This document shows, in pieces, positions 17,402 through 26,646 of a DNA stretch of 64,000 nt. The notes beneath the pieces were generated by a model. It saw nothing but the letters and a program-made list of their open reading frames with translations, was not told the DNA's origin and searched no databases. Source of the stretch: Paenibacillus crassostreae. GTDB taxonomy: Bacteria > Bacillota > Bacilli > Paenibacillales > Paenibacillaceae. How positions within the stretch are numbered: the first letter of the stretch is position 1; every line of letters begins with the position of its first letter. The stretch is from contig NZ_CP017770.1 in NCBI RefSeq assembly GCF_001857945.1, positions 2,914,001 through 2,978,000 of the forward strand, given 5' to 3'. A program made the position numbers and the translations under genes.

Positions 17402-19249
17402 CTAAATAACTCGTTTGAACTGACCCGAATAAAGTTCATAATAGAACCCTTTGGCAATCAAAAGTTGCTCATGATTACCTCGTTCAATGATTCGACCTCC
17501 ATGCATGACCAATATCTGATCCGCATCTTGAATGGTGCTTAAGCGATGAGCAATGACGAAGCTGGTTCGACCCTGCATTAGATTCTTCATAGCCTCTTGG
17601 ATATGCATCTCTGTCCGGGTGTCGACGCTACTGGTTGCTTCATCAAGAATGAGCACCGATGGATTGGCTAGAATTGCTCTAGCAATGGTTAGGAGTTGTC
17701 GCTGTCCATGACTGAGATTGCTACCCCCTGCTTGTAATAGCATATCATAGCCATGAGGAAGTCTTGAGATAAAGCCATCTGCATTAGCGAGCTGTGCTGC
17801 TGCTTGAACCTCTTCATCGGTAGCATCTAGACGACCGAAGCGGATATTCTCACGAATGCTGCCTGAGAATACATAGGCATCTTGCAGAACCATTCCTAAA
17901 TTCATGCGAAGGCTATTTTTATCCATTTGACGAATATCTATACCATCGATAGAAATTTGACCTTCATCAATATCATAGAAGCGGGTCAGTAGATTGACGA
18001 TTGTTGTTTTGCCAGCACCTGTAGGTCCGACAAGCGCGATTTTCTCACCAGGCTTAGCTACAAAAGAAACCTGTTGCAGGATAGGTGAATCCGGTCTGTA
18101 ATTAAAGGATACGTTATCGAACGTAACATGGCCTTGCAAATCGTTAGAAACGATGACTTCATCATCTTCTGTATATTCCGACTTCAACTCCATAATCTCA
18201 AACACGCGTTCAGCTCCAGCAACAGCAGATTGAATAAGATTATATTGATTGGCAAGTTCAGTAATCGGGCGTCCGAATTGCTTAGAATAATTAAGGAAAC
18301 TAACGATCACGCCAACTGTTGTTAAATCTTTGAAGACCATCCAACCACCAATCGCAGCGATGAGGGCGAAGTTGAGGTTGTTCACAGCATTCATCACAGG
18401 ACCAACAAGACCAGAGACAATCTGTGCTTTGATACCCATCGTATTTAATTGTTGATTAATGCCTTTGAATCGCTTGATCTCCATCGATTCGCGACGATAT
18501 AACTTAACGACTTTTTGTCCTTGGATCGTCTCTTCAATGAATCCGTTCAGTTCTCCAAGATGTCTCTGCTGACCTTTGAAATATCGTCGCGTCAAGGTGG
18601 CGATCTTACGGGTTGCGAACACGACAAGAGGGATAGTGACTAGACTAACTAAGGTTAGTGGCAGATTCAGGCTTAACATAATGACAAGTGAACCCGAGAG
18701 GGTGATCATGCTTGTCAGCAGTTGGATGACACTCTGATTCAATGAATTGGATACATTCTCAATATCATTCGTAGTTCGGCTCATGAGTTCGCCAGTACTA
18801 TGAGTGTCGAAGAACTTTAAGGGTAACTGTTGGTATTTCTCGAAAAGATCATGTCTAAGATCAAGCACAGTCCGCTGGGATACGCCACTCATGACATAAG
18901 ATTGTACCCAGGATACGGCGCTTCCAAGAACGTAGATACCTAGCATCAGCAAGCATAGCCATATCAGACCATTATGATCCTTAGGAATGATGTAATCATC
19001 GATGGCTTTACCGATTAGGTAAGGGCCAACGAGAGAGATGACTGCACTTAGAAAAGTGGAAATATAGACAAGGATCAATCCTACACGTTGACGTTTCAGA
19101 TAGGTCCATAGTTTTTTTATCGTGGCGAGCGTATTTTTGGGACGCACCTTTGGAGTTGTTCCTAGTCCTGGGCCTTTTCCAGGCATCCCTATGCCTCCTG
19201 CCATTGGTTTAAATGTTGGAGTAGAGTCTCGATTAGTTGACTGGGACAT
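17402..19249 (-). CDS. ABC exporter subunit, catalytic half of heterodimer
   Basis: Half of a heterodimeric type IV ABC exporter (BmrCD, LmrCD and TM287/288 group), usually moving drugs or lipid-like compounds out of the cell. Six membrane helices then an ATPase: Walker A GPTGAGKTT, signature LSHGQRQ (not the canonical LSGGQ), Walker B VLILDEATSSVD with the catalytic Glu. A Gly/Pro-rich tail precedes the first helix. I choose the ATG at 19249, 9 nt after GGAGG, giving 615 residues; an open frame extends upstream into the partner gene but is not needed. It overlaps the partner by 17 bp. Confidence 0.9.
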   Translation of the reverse strand: MSQSTNRDSTPTFKPMAGGIGMPGKGPGLGTTPKVRPKNTLATIKKLWTYLKRQRVGLILVYISTFLSAVISLVGPYLIGKAIDDYIIPKDHNGLIWLCLLMLGIYVLGSAVSWVQSYVMSGVSQRTVLDLRHDLFEKYQQLPLKFFDTHSTGELMSRTTNDIENVSNSLNQSVIQLLTSMITLSGSLVIMLSLNLPLTLVSLVTIPLVVFATRKIATLTRRYFKGQQRHLGELNGFIEETIQGQKVVKLYRRESMEIKRFKGINQQLNTMGIKAQIVSGLVGPVMNAVNNLNFALIAAIGGWMVFKDLTTVGVIVSFLNYSKQFGRPITELANQYNLIQSAVAGAERVFEIMELKSEYTEDDEVIVSNDLQGHVTFDNVSFNYRPDSPILQQVSFVAKPGEKIALVGPTGAGKTTIVNLLTRFYDIDEGQISIDGIDIRQMDKNSLRMNLGMVLQDAYVFSGSIRENIRFGRLDATDEEVQAAAQLANADGFISRLPHGYDMLLQAGGSNLSHGQRQLLTIARAILANPSVLILDEATSSVDTRTEMHIQEAMKNLMQGRTSFVIAHRLSTIQDADQILVMHGGRIIERGNHEQLLIAKGFYYELYSGQFKRVI

Positions 19250-20990
19250 GGGTATCTTCCTCCTTCCATTGTGATCGATAAATATCTTGATATATTGAGC
19301 TGTTCTGAAGAAGTTCATCATGTGTACCTTCGCCAGCAATCGTACCGTTATCATCAAGAATAATGATGTGATCAGCATCAATGACGGATGAGATTCGCTG
19401 AGCAATGATGATATTCGTTGTATTGTTCATCAATTCTCTGAGCGATTTCTGTATCCGAGATTCCGTTCCTAAATCTACCGCGCTAGTGCTATCGTCTAGA
19501 ATTAGAATAACAGGCCGAAGGAGTAATGCTCTGGCTATGGATATCCGCTGCTTCTGACCCCCTGATAAGTTGACGCCTTGTTGGCCGAGTATCGTATCAT
19601 ATCCATCTGGCATCTGTTGGATGAAGTCATGCGCTTCAGCTGCTATCGCAGCGGCCTCAATCTCCTCTTGATTAGCATCTGATTTGCCATAGCTAATGTT
19701 ATCTCTGATCGTACCGGTGAACAGAATGGATTGTTGCATAACCATACCAATATGTGATCTCAAATAATCCAAGGAAATATCTTTAATATTGATTCCATCG
19801 ATAAGTATACTGCCGCTCGTCGTATCGTATAGTCGAGGGATCAGACTGATCAGTGAAGATTTCCCCGAGCCAGTAGCACCGAGAATAGCTAACGTCTGAC
19901 CGGATTCAGCATGAAATGATATGTTGTGAAGGACAAGTTCTGCTTGAGCTCTGTCGTAGGCAAAAGATACATTCTTGAACTGAATATATCCATTCGTAAT
20001 GAGAGCTTCTTTCTTGTTGCTATCCCCTTGAATAGGATCAGTAATCTCAGTTAGGGTATCTAGCACCTCGTTGATACGTGCCGCAGATACCTTTGCACGG
20101 GAGACGAAGGGGAGCAGACTGCTAATCATTAGCATAGAGAACAGTAACTGAGTTACATAGTTGATAAAGGCGATTAAATCCCCAGTAGAAAGAGAACCAC
20201 CTTGGGTTAGTCCTCCGCCATACCACAATACAGCAACCACGCTTACATTTAGAATAAGGGTCATCATAGGCATATTGATAGCCATTAAACGGGCGGCTTT
20301 AATAGCAACCCCAGTATATTCTTCATTTGCTGTACCAAAGCGTTTGCCTTCATAATTTGCTCTAACGAAAGCCTTTACGACACGAATACCAGATAGGTTC
20401 TCCTGAAGCACACTGTTCACGCCATCGAGCTTAGACTGAACTTTGGTGAACAGAGGGAAGGATTTTCGAATGAGAATAACTAATACGATGAATAGAAGTG
20501 GAGTGGCAACAGCAAGAATGAGTGTTAATCTAGGGCTAATCGAAAAAGCCATAATGAAGCTACCAACAAATAGAAGTGGAGAGCGGATGAAGGCTCGCAT
20601 GATCATTTGTACAAAAGTCTGCATTTGCATGACATCATTGGTTAGTCGAGTAATAAGCGAACCTGTCTCCAGTTGATCAAGGTTGCGGAAGGAGAAGGTC
20701 TGCACTTTCTCGAATAAGTTGTTTCGTAGATCTCTTCCGAAGTTCTGAGAAGCAATACTTGAGAATATGGAACAGCCAATACCACCGATGACTCCAATTA
20801 AGGCAACACCAATCATGATGAGTCCAGTATGCTGGATATGAGTGAGATCCCGATTGACAATGCCATCATTAATGATGCTTGCCATCAACATCGGTTGTAA
20901 TAAATCCATCCATACCTCAAGCACCATAAATAGAGGGGCTAGTAGACTAGATACCCAATATGGTTTTAGATATGATTTTAATCTCCACAT
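19233..20990 (-). CDS. ABC exporter subunit, degenerate half of heterodimer
   Basis: Partner of the preceding subunit. Six membrane helices then an ATPase with Walker A GATGSGKSS, canonical signature LSGGQKQR, and a Walker B ending LILDDSTSAVD in which Asp replaces the catalytic Glu. That Asp, paired with the partner's altered LSHGQ signature, marks the non-catalytic site known from TM287/288 and BmrCD. 585 residues. Its ATG shares one base with the stop of the upstream small gene (TAATG on the minus strand), so translation is coupled. Confidence 0.9.
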   Translation of the reverse strand: MWRLKSYLKPYWVSSLLAPLFMVLEVWMDLLQPMLMASIINDGIVNRDLTHIQHTGLIMIGVALIGVIGGIGCSIFSSIASQNFGRDLRNNLFEKVQTFSFRNLDQLETGSLITRLTNDVMQMQTFVQMIMRAFIRSPLLFVGSFIMAFSISPRLTLILAVATPLLFIVLVILIRKSFPLFTKVQSKLDGVNSVLQENLSGIRVVKAFVRANYEGKRFGTANEEYTGVAIKAARLMAINMPMMTLILNVSVVAVLWYGGGLTQGGSLSTGDLIAFINYVTQLLFSMLMISSLLPFVSRAKVSAARINEVLDTLTEITDPIQGDSNKKEALITNGYIQFKNVSFAYDRAQAELVLHNISFHAESGQTLAILGATGSGKSSLISLIPRLYDTTSGSILIDGINIKDISLDYLRSHIGMVMQQSILFTGTIRDNISYGKSDANQEEIEAAAIAAEAHDFIQQMPDGYDTILGQQGVNLSGGQKQRISIARALLLRPVILILDDSTSAVDLGTESRIQKSLRELMNNTTNIIIAQRISSVIDADHIIILDDNGTIAGEGTHDELLQNSSIYQDIYRSQWKEEDTHVPVN

Positions 20991-21439
20991 TACAAATCAC
21001 CTCGTGGGTGTGTCGGGTCATCGTCACCAGATTCAGCTGCACGCAATTCAAATAAGTGTGTGTATTGTTGAATGATCTCATCGACTGCTTTCAATTCACC
21101 ACTAATGACTTGTTCAATCGATTTGAATTCTGGCTGTTGCAGCTGTTGCATTAAGGTAGAACGCTTCACCTGTAACTGTTTCAGAAAGACAATAATGCGC
21201 CCTCGACGAAAGGTCTTTGCACTGTGGATGTGCTTGTCACCAAGATCTACATGTCGTTTATCTAATGCATATTCTGGAATATTTTGGTGCGAGTTGCGGC
21301 TGTTCCTTTTGGAATGACGACCTCCATCATTTTCCGCACGATCGAGATTATTGACTTCTCTTCTTTTACCTTTATGGTGAGAAGGGGTGTCTAAATGCTT
21401 CTCGGAACTTGTTCCTTGTGAGGTTGAACGACGACGCAT
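20990..21439 (-). CDS. Small charged protein leading the ABC exporter operon
   Basis: 149-residue soluble protein. The first 90 residues are rich in Arg, Lys, His, Ser and Asp and look disordered; the last 60 look like a helical hairpin (TFRRGRIIVFLKQLQ, then LKAVDEIIQQYTHLFEL). From memory, similar C-terminal helices occur in small proteins beside ABC exporters in other Firmicutes, often labelled as regulators, but I see no clear helix-turn-helix. AAAGGATGG precedes the ATG. It is the first gene of the operon and overlaps the next by one base, so a role in regulating or assembling the exporter is likely but unproven. Confidence 0.65.
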   Translation of the reverse strand: MRRRSTSQGTSSEKHLDTPSHHKGKRREVNNLDRAENDGGRHSKRNSRNSHQNIPEYALDKRHVDLGDKHIHSAKTFRRGRIIVFLKQLQVKRSTLMQQLQQPEFKSIEQVISGELKAVDEIIQQYTHLFELRAAESGDDDPTHPRGDL

Positions 21440-21468
21440 ATGTATCCATCCTTTTCGTTGTATTATAC

Positions 21469-21531
21469 GTATACAATTGTATACGAGATCGATATGTATA
21501 CAAATGTATACATTTAATTAAATGTTGTCAA
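21469..21531 (-). promoter_or_regulatory. Promoter and two palindromic operators of ABC exporter operon
   Basis: A perfect 18-bp palindrome at 21468-21485 (core GTATACAATTGTATAC) and a second at 21494-21513 (ATGTATAC-AAAT-GTATACAT), centres 27 bp apart. On the minus strand a TTGACA box at 21526-21531 lies just upstream of the second palindrome, with a poor -10 (TACATT, 17 nt away) inside it. A dimeric repressor binding here would block transcription. The ATGT-N-ACAT shape recalls PadR and TetR operators. The cognate regulator is unknown. Confidence 0.6.
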
Positions 21532-21665
21532 TATGATGTAAATATATAGATGAAGATATATGATCTGGGCAGCTTTATTGTTATAATAAAGTTATGAATT
21601 AATGATAACAAACGGGGATTTTTACGAATCTAATAGTTAATAATGATTTGAGGTGGGTTGGAAAT

Positions 21666-22730
21666 ATGGCTAAGAAAATCACGATGCAACAGATTGCTGA
21701 CCATTTAGGTGTGTCTAAATTTGTTGTCTCAAAGGCGTTATCTGGTAAGGGTGGTGTCAATGAAGATACGAAAGAGAGAGTAATTCAGGCGGCATCACAG
21801 CTTGGCTACTTCTCTCAGAAGAATGCCTATGTTAAGAAACCAGATCGTAAGATAGCCTACGCGAATGGTAAACAATCTGTTATTGTGCTCATGCCGAATA
21901 TTCGCTCTCAGACGCGGGAGTCACTTTATTGGGGACGGATTATGGAAGGAATCTCAATGCAATTGGAAGAGGAAGGACTTGGAATGGTCATCATTTCAGA
22001 GCAGAGTGTGGACAGCTTTCTAGATATATTAAATCCTAATGGAATTCTAGGTCTGATTGGTGTAGGGCAGATTTCTACGCCTCTATTACTAGAGATCCAT
22101 CGAATTGGACTTCCTATTGTTCTGGTAGACCATGAGGACCCCTTGATACCGTCAGATACGATATTTGTAAACAATGTAGATGCTATGGCTCGTCTAGCGA
22201 ACCACTTAATGGAAACAGGGCATCAACAGCTACAGTTCATTGGTAATAACCGATTCTCGAGAAGCTTTAGAGATCGCTTTATTGGTTTCCGCTCCGCGAT
22301 AGAGGAGAGAGGACTGGAGCTACAAGCAATTGGAGAAGCCATGGAGAATCTGGTGGGGGTTGAGAATAATGAATTTGCAGGTGAGATACGGTCCTGGTTG
22401 ATTAACTTGAAGAAGAGTAGAACGATGCCAACGGTTCTTGTCTGTGCAAATGATTTCATAGCTCGAACCACCATGAAGTCCTTGATTGAACTCGGTATTG
22501 ATGTTCCAGGGGAGGTCTCGGTTACTGGATTCGATAATATTGATGTCGGCTACAGTGATATACCACTTCCCACGCTAACTACCGTGCATGTTCCTAAAGA
22601 AGCTATGGGGCGTCGTGCCGTAGAGAAGTTGCTTGAACGATTAGCCAAGGTCAACGAGCCTATGGAGAAGATTCTATTATCAGGGGATATCGTATTCCGT
22701 GACTCCACAACTGCTGCTAGAGTACAATAG
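21666..22730 (+). CDS. LacI-family transcriptional regulator
   Basis: Sugar-responsive DNA-binding repressor. N-terminal helix-turn-helix and hinge (ITMQQIADHLGVSKFVVSKALSGKGGVNEDTKERV, in the first 45 residues) then a periplasmic-binding-type effector domain ending in VTGFDNIDVGYSDIPLPTLTTVHVP. I choose ATG 21666 after GAGGTG; a GTG six codons upstream is also open. 354 residues, a little longer than average because of an insert after the helix-turn-helix. It lies beside the mannan operon with only one unrelated gene between, so control of mannan genes is a fair guess. A palindrome CTTTATT-N5-AATAAAG (21573-21591) in its own leader could be an autoregulatory site. Confidence 0.9.
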   Translation: MAKKITMQQIADHLGVSKFVVSKALSGKGGVNEDTKERVIQAASQLGYFSQKNAYVKKPDRKIAYANGKQSVIVLMPNIRSQTRESLYWGRIMEGISMQLEEEGLGMVIISEQSVDSFLDILNPNGILGLIGVGQISTPLLLEIHRIGLPIVLVDHEDPLIPSDTIFVNNVDAMARLANHLMETGHQQLQFIGNNRFSRSFRDRFIGFRSAIEERGLELQAIGEAMENLVGVENNEFAGEIRSWLINLKKSRTMPTVLVCANDFIARTTMKSLIELGIDVPGEVSVTGFDNIDVGYSDIPLPTLTTVHVPKEAMGRRAVEKLLERLAKVNEPMEKILLSGDIVFRDSTTAARVQ

Positions 22731-22754
22731 GGATTATCATCTCCATCTATAAAG

Positions 22755-22793
22755 AAACAGCTCCGTCTCCAAGGAATTGGAACAGAGCTGTTT
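22755..22793. terminator. Hairpin after LacI-family gene
   Basis: Stem AAACAGCTC/GAGCTGTTT with inner TCCAA/TTGGA. The T run is short (TTT), so termination may be weak. Confidence 0.6.
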
Positions 22794-22847
22794 GGCGATC
22801 CATTGAATGCTTCCTATATCGTACTCCATAGTTGTCACTCCTCTTGA

Positions 22848-23600
22848 TTAGAATGTAATTCCCTTAATACGTTCTCGAAATAGTATACTTGCAATGAGTA
22901 TTCCAAGTATTAACCCTGATATCGAAGAGACGATGATGATCCCTAATATATTTGGGCTTGTAGTTAAGGCTAGCTTTGCAATCATGACGCTTATTGTGAT
23001 AATACATACACTGGACCAATATAAGATTTTTCTTTTCGAAGGTACTCTTCTAAATGAACTTATGGAGTAGGGAGTATTGATGACAAGCAATAAGATCAAT
23101 AACAATTGCACCAGCATACCGATGATGGAGAGTGAATATTGCAGTATTTTGTACATTGGAAGATTGAAATAGCTATTCTGAAAAAAGGGGTATCTCATGA
23201 CAAAATATCCTGAGAGATGAGTAAATGCATCTACGAATAGATGACTGTAGAATCCGATCACAACAGAGATAAGAAATTTTAGCCAATTGAGGGGATCTCG
23301 ATAGTCAAAAAATTTAAGAAATGTGTATAATCTTATATCGATATTAAAGGTAGAGGGCAAATGGGATACTAGAGTCTTCATAACTCCACTTATTAGCAAT
23401 ATAAAGATTACACTTAATGGAAGGGCTTGTAGTAGTAATCCCAGATGTGTATGGCCAATAGTCTGGTAGGGTTCCAATGCAATGAAATACTCAAAGTCGG
23501 GTGACATACTTCCGAGAATAAGTCCGGCTAAATTAATATATCGTGGTTTAATCAATTTGAGTGGAACGATATACAGTGGATGTGCAAATGTAAATGGCAA
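22848..23600 (-). CDS. DUF4184 integral membrane protein
   Basis: Polytopic membrane protein of the DUF4184 family, function unknown. The family opening (PFTFAHPLYIVPLK, then LAGLILGSMSPDFEYF with conserved Asp) is intact. About six membrane helices. I choose the TTG at 23600, 7 nt after GAGGAG, which puts the conserved motif at the N-terminus and gives 250 residues; the frame stays open for 37 codons upstream but those look unrelated. Conserved His and Asp residues (HTHLG, HLFVDAFTH) could bind a metal. No link with the neighbouring sugar genes is evident. Confidence 0.8.
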   Translation of the reverse strand: MPFTFAHPLYIVPLKLIKPRYINLAGLILGSMSPDFEYFIALEPYQTIGHTHLGLLLQALPLSVIFILLISGVMKTLVSHLPSTFNIDIRLYTFLKFFDYRDPLNWLKFLISVVIGFYSHLFVDAFTHLSGYFVMRYPFFQNSYFNLPMYKILQYSLSIIGMLVQLLLILLLVINTPYSISSFRRVPSKRKILYWSSVCIITISVMIAKLALTTSPNILGIIIVSSISGLILGILIASILFRERIKGITF

Positions 23601-23724
23601 TAGATCACTCCTCGAACTTCTGAATATTGCGCATGCTGATGAACCGCATGGATAGACGAATAGTATACATTCGCTTTTAATATCCATATTCCTTCCAAAT
23701 ATTGATTTCAATAGATGATATATG

Positions 23725-23760
23725 TCAAAAAGACAGACTGCTCATCAGAGCAATCTGCCT
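23725..23760 (-). terminator. Terminator of mannan operon
   Basis: On the minus strand, stem AGGCAGATTGCTC-TGAT-GAGCAGTCTGTCT followed by TTTT, 22 bp after the GH130 stop codon. Confidence 0.85.
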
Positions 23761-23782
23761 TCGGATAGTATTTCTAATCTAT

Positions 23783-24955
23783 CTATAGATTTAGATTGCG
23801 ATCCACTAACTCAATCCGTTGCTGTACACAAGCGTAAGAACGGAAAGGATCTTCTGGTGTGTTCATCGCGTAATCAAGTAATTGGTCTACTGTAGTTGTA
23901 GCCACATGAAGTCTCGTATCCGAGGAAGCGTAGTAAATGTATACTTCGCCATTATCGAGTGCGATTACACCGTTCGAGAACACCACGTTGGATACATCAC
24001 CAACACGTTCTTCCCCATCAGGAGCAATGAAATGTCCTCCGGGACGATGCGTAACGACTTGAGGATTCTTAAGATCAGATAAGAAAACATAAAGTACATA
24101 ACGCAGACCAGCCGCGGTATTTCTAACACCATGAGCAATATGCAACCAGCCCTTATCTGTCTTGATTGGTGCAGGTCCTTGACCATTCTTCACTTCTTTG
24201 ATGGTATGATAATATCTTTCGTCGATAATGATTTCTTCGTCAATCACAGCATTTTCGATGGAATCAGACACTCCGAAGCCAATACCGCCACCTGATCCTG
24301 TATCGATGAACCCGTCTTGTGGACGTGTATAGAAAGCGTATTTACCATCAACAAATTCTGGGTGTAATACGACATTCCGTTGTTGGGCAGAAGCTGTCTT
24401 GAGATCTGCTAGACGTTCCCAAGTGATAAGATCCTTCGTACGGGCAATACCACATTGAGCAACGGCGCTGGATAGATCACCTCTAGGTGCATCTGGATCT
24501 TTACGTTCTGTGCAGAACAACCCATAAATCCAGCCATCTTCATGCTGTACAAGACGCATATCATAGACATTCACATCGGGAACTTCGGTCTCGGGCAATA
24601 CAACGGGATGATCCCAGAAACGGAAGCCATCTACGCCATTGTCACTCTCAGCTACAGCGAAGAATGATTTGCGGTCTAGACCCTCCACACGTGCGATTAG
24701 ATAGAATTTACCATTCAGATGAATAGCACCGGCATTAAATACCCCATTAATTCCGAGGCGCTCCATGAAATATGGATTAGTCGCTGGGTTGAAATCATAT
24801 TTCCAGATTAGTGGTGAATGATCAGCCGTAAGAACAGGATATTGATATCGATCATAAATGCCATTACCATAAGGAACCTTTTCATTCTTGCGACTAATTA
24901 ACACCTCATAGCGTTCTGTAAGCTGTTGTTTACGAGCATTAAATAATGAATTCAT
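23783..24955 (-). CDS. GH130 4-O-beta-D-mannosyl-D-glucose phosphorylase
   Basis: Inverting phosphorylase that cleaves beta-1,4-mannosyl-glucose with phosphate to alpha-mannose 1-phosphate and glucose in the cytoplasm. 390 residues, the same length as characterised GH130_1 enzymes. The general acid Asp is D132 in [32 protein letters not shown] and the phosphate-binding basic residues further on fit the five-bladed propeller. Good AGGAGG site before the ATG. It is separated by 477 bp from the epimerase gene, with a repeat array between, but shares strand and pathway with it. Subfamily assignment rests on length, motifs and the neighbouring epimerase; mannan oligosaccharide phosphorylase (GH130_2) is the alternative. 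Confidence 0.88.
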   Translation of the reverse strand: MNSLFNARKQQLTERYEVLISRKNEKVPYGNGIYDRYQYPVLTADHSPLIWKYDFNPATNPYFMERLGINGVFNAGAIHLNGKFYLIARVEGLDRKSFFAVAESDNGVDGFRFWDHPVVLPETEVPDVNVYDMRLVQHEDGWIYGLFCTERKDPDAPRGDLSSAVAQCGIARTKDLITWERLADLKTASAQQRNVVLHPEFVDGKYAFYTRPQDGFIDTGSGGGIGFGVSDSIENAVIDEEIIIDERYYHTIKEVKNGQGPAPIKTDKGWLHIAHGVRNTAAGLRYVLYVFLSDLKNPQVVTHRPGGHFIAPDGEERVGDVSNVVFSNGVIALDNGEVYIYYASSDTRLHVATTTVDQLLDYAMNTPEDPFRSYACVQQRIELVDRNLNL

Positions 24956-25432
24956 AAATTATAATCCTCCTGAGATTATCCAAATTGATACTACGGTTGC
25001 AAATTACGGTCATATAATTCGAGAAAATAAGAAATTAACATGAGTAGCCAATATATGCATACTACAATAACAAACCAAAACACCATACTATTACTATTTA
25101 CTCCGTGGTGGCATCGTGGCGCGTACGGTATAACCTAATAGTTGTAAAAAATACATCTATTCCAGAAGAAATGTAAGCATAGGAAAAGTAGTTGTAAATA
25201 GTACAGTTAGTTTTGATGAAATCATGCAAAATGCTAAAAATGCTATATTTAGATGTAGTTTGTGCAATTAAAAAAGGCAAAAGATTAATATAGCTAGAAT
25301 TAGTTGTACTTTTTGCAATTATTGCTGTGTTGACGATGAACAAATCAAAATCGACAGCTAGGCTGGCATACAATCATGCGAATATTTCTATTAGTGAGCG
25401 AATTGATATGCTTATGGGCGTTGTGTATTGGC
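24956..25432. other. 477-bp gap inside the mannan operon
   Basis: Contains palindrome array 2 (25139-25321) and otherwise AT-rich sequence. A 91-codon frame on the minus strand at 25098-25373 runs through the array and is not coding. Whether GH130 has its own promoter here or depends on read-through through the array cannot be told. Confidence 0.6.
25139..25321. repeat. Palindrome tetrad array 2
   Basis: Four 21-bp units at 25139, 25189, 25250 and 25301, spacings 50, 61 and 51, almost the same as array 1. Units have the form TAGTTGTA or TAGATGTA, N5, then TACATCTA, TACAGTTA or TGCAATTA. The spacer between units 2 and 3 shares GAAATCA and TGCTA with array 1. It sits between the epimerase and GH130 genes of the mannan operon. 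Confidence 0.8.
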
Positions 25433-26629
25433 CTACAACCGCTCCAGCATTTCCATACAAGCTCTTCCATTATGATAAGGGCATTTCCAAGGGCTGACTT
25501 TGGAATGTTCTAAGTTAGGAACACCTTCACGCGTGACACTCCAAATCCATTCACCATGCTCGTGGTCAACGATATATTTCTGAATGAAAGACCATGAATC
25601 TAATGCTGCTTGTTTGTACTTAACGTCATCTGTCATTTGAAAAGCGTTATAGAATCCAACCATCGCCTCTGCTTGTGGCCACCAGTCTTTATCTGTATCT
25701 ATAAGCCCTTCAGCATTAGCTTCATTCAGAATCCCTCCATCAGGATCGATACCTTCAACATAGGTAGCCTCTGCCATTGCAATGGCAACTATCTTCGTTC
25801 GTTCTAGAAGATCGGCATTTCCTAGAACCTCTGCTGCTTCTAACAGAAGCCAGCTACCCTCAATATCATGCCCGTATGAGATATGATCTGATTTCACTTG
25901 CCATTCTTCGTTGAAGAATAACTTGAAGTGACTTGTAATGGGATCGACGATATGGTCTAAAGTGACTTCTATAAGTTCTGCTAATTGAACTTTAAGCTCA
26001 TCTGATGGCCATACACGCAATAGGTTAGTATAAGCCTCCATGACATGGAGATGGGTATTCATCGATTTTTTTTCATTTAAATCCTTATCACTGAGGCTAA
26101 GATTATCGGTCACCTTCCAGTCACGCGTATGAGCTTCTAGATATCCTTTATATTGGGGATCGTAGCTGTATTTCTCCAGAAGATGGAACAATTTAATAGC
26201 TAATGATAAAGATTCCTCATGCCCAGTAGCTCGATGATATTCTGTCAGGGCATAGATGGCAAATGCCTGGCCATAGACTTGTTTCTTGTCATCCGTAGGT
26301 GTCCCCTCGGCAGAGAGCATCCAGAACAACCCACCATATTCAGAATCTAAGAAATGTTCTGTTACATATTCATACGCACGTTCTGCCATTTGCAAGTATT
26401 CTGGGTTACGATAGATTCGGTATGCAGCAGAGAAAGTCCAAAGTATCCGGGTATTCAGGACTAAACTTTTCTCAGCACCTTCAATTACATGTAGGTCTGG
26501 AGTGATCTCACCAAGGAAACCTCCGTGTTGTTTATCGAGGGTATACTTCATCCAGAATCCCAGAATATTGTCTTTTAATTCGCGCTCAAGGTCAGCTTTC
26601 CATGTTGTAACTAAGTTTTCCATATTCAT
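25433..26629 (-). CDS. Cellobiose 2-epimerase (AGE family)
   Basis: (alpha/alpha)6-barrel epimerase that interconverts the reducing-end glucose and mannose of beta-1,4-disaccharides; with mannobiose it gives mannosyl-glucose for the GH130 enzyme. 398 residues, full length. Conserved catalytic features: SYGHDIEGSWLLLEAAE with H254 and E257, the LNTRILWTFSAAYR motif near residues 58-71 and HDxE spacing typical of cellobiose epimerases rather than GlcNAc epimerases. Starts at ATG 26629 after AGGTGG, 17 bp downstream of the GH113 gene, so co-transcribed. Cytoplasmic. Confidence 0.92.
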   Translation of the reverse strand: MNMENLVTTWKADLERELKDNILGFWMKYTLDKQHGGFLGEITPDLHVIEGAEKSLVLNTRILWTFSAAYRIYRNPEYLQMAERAYEYVTEHFLDSEYGGLFWMLSAEGTPTDDKKQVYGQAFAIYALTEYHRATGHEESLSLAIKLFHLLEKYSYDPQYKGYLEAHTRDWKVTDNLSLSDKDLNEKKSMNTHLHVMEAYTNLLRVWPSDELKVQLAELIEVTLDHIVDPITSHFKLFFNEEWQVKSDHISYGHDIEGSWLLLEAAEVLGNADLLERTKIVAIAMAEATYVEGIDPDGGILNEANAEGLIDTDKDWWPQAEAMVGFYNAFQMTDDVKYKQAALDSWSFIQKYIVDHEHGEWIWSVTREGVPNLEHSKVSPWKCPYHNGRACMEMLERL

Positions 26630-26646
26630 TAGAGCACCACCTATAA

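Noticed and set aside
20161-20355. Small plus-strand genes opposite the first ABC exporter (also 20443-20676 and 20842-21075)
   Set aside because: Arg/Ser/Thr-rich translations typical of antisense frames; no ribosome sites.
25098-25373. 91-codon open frame in the mannan operon gap
   Set aside because: Crosses all four palindromes of array 2 and lacks a ribosome site.
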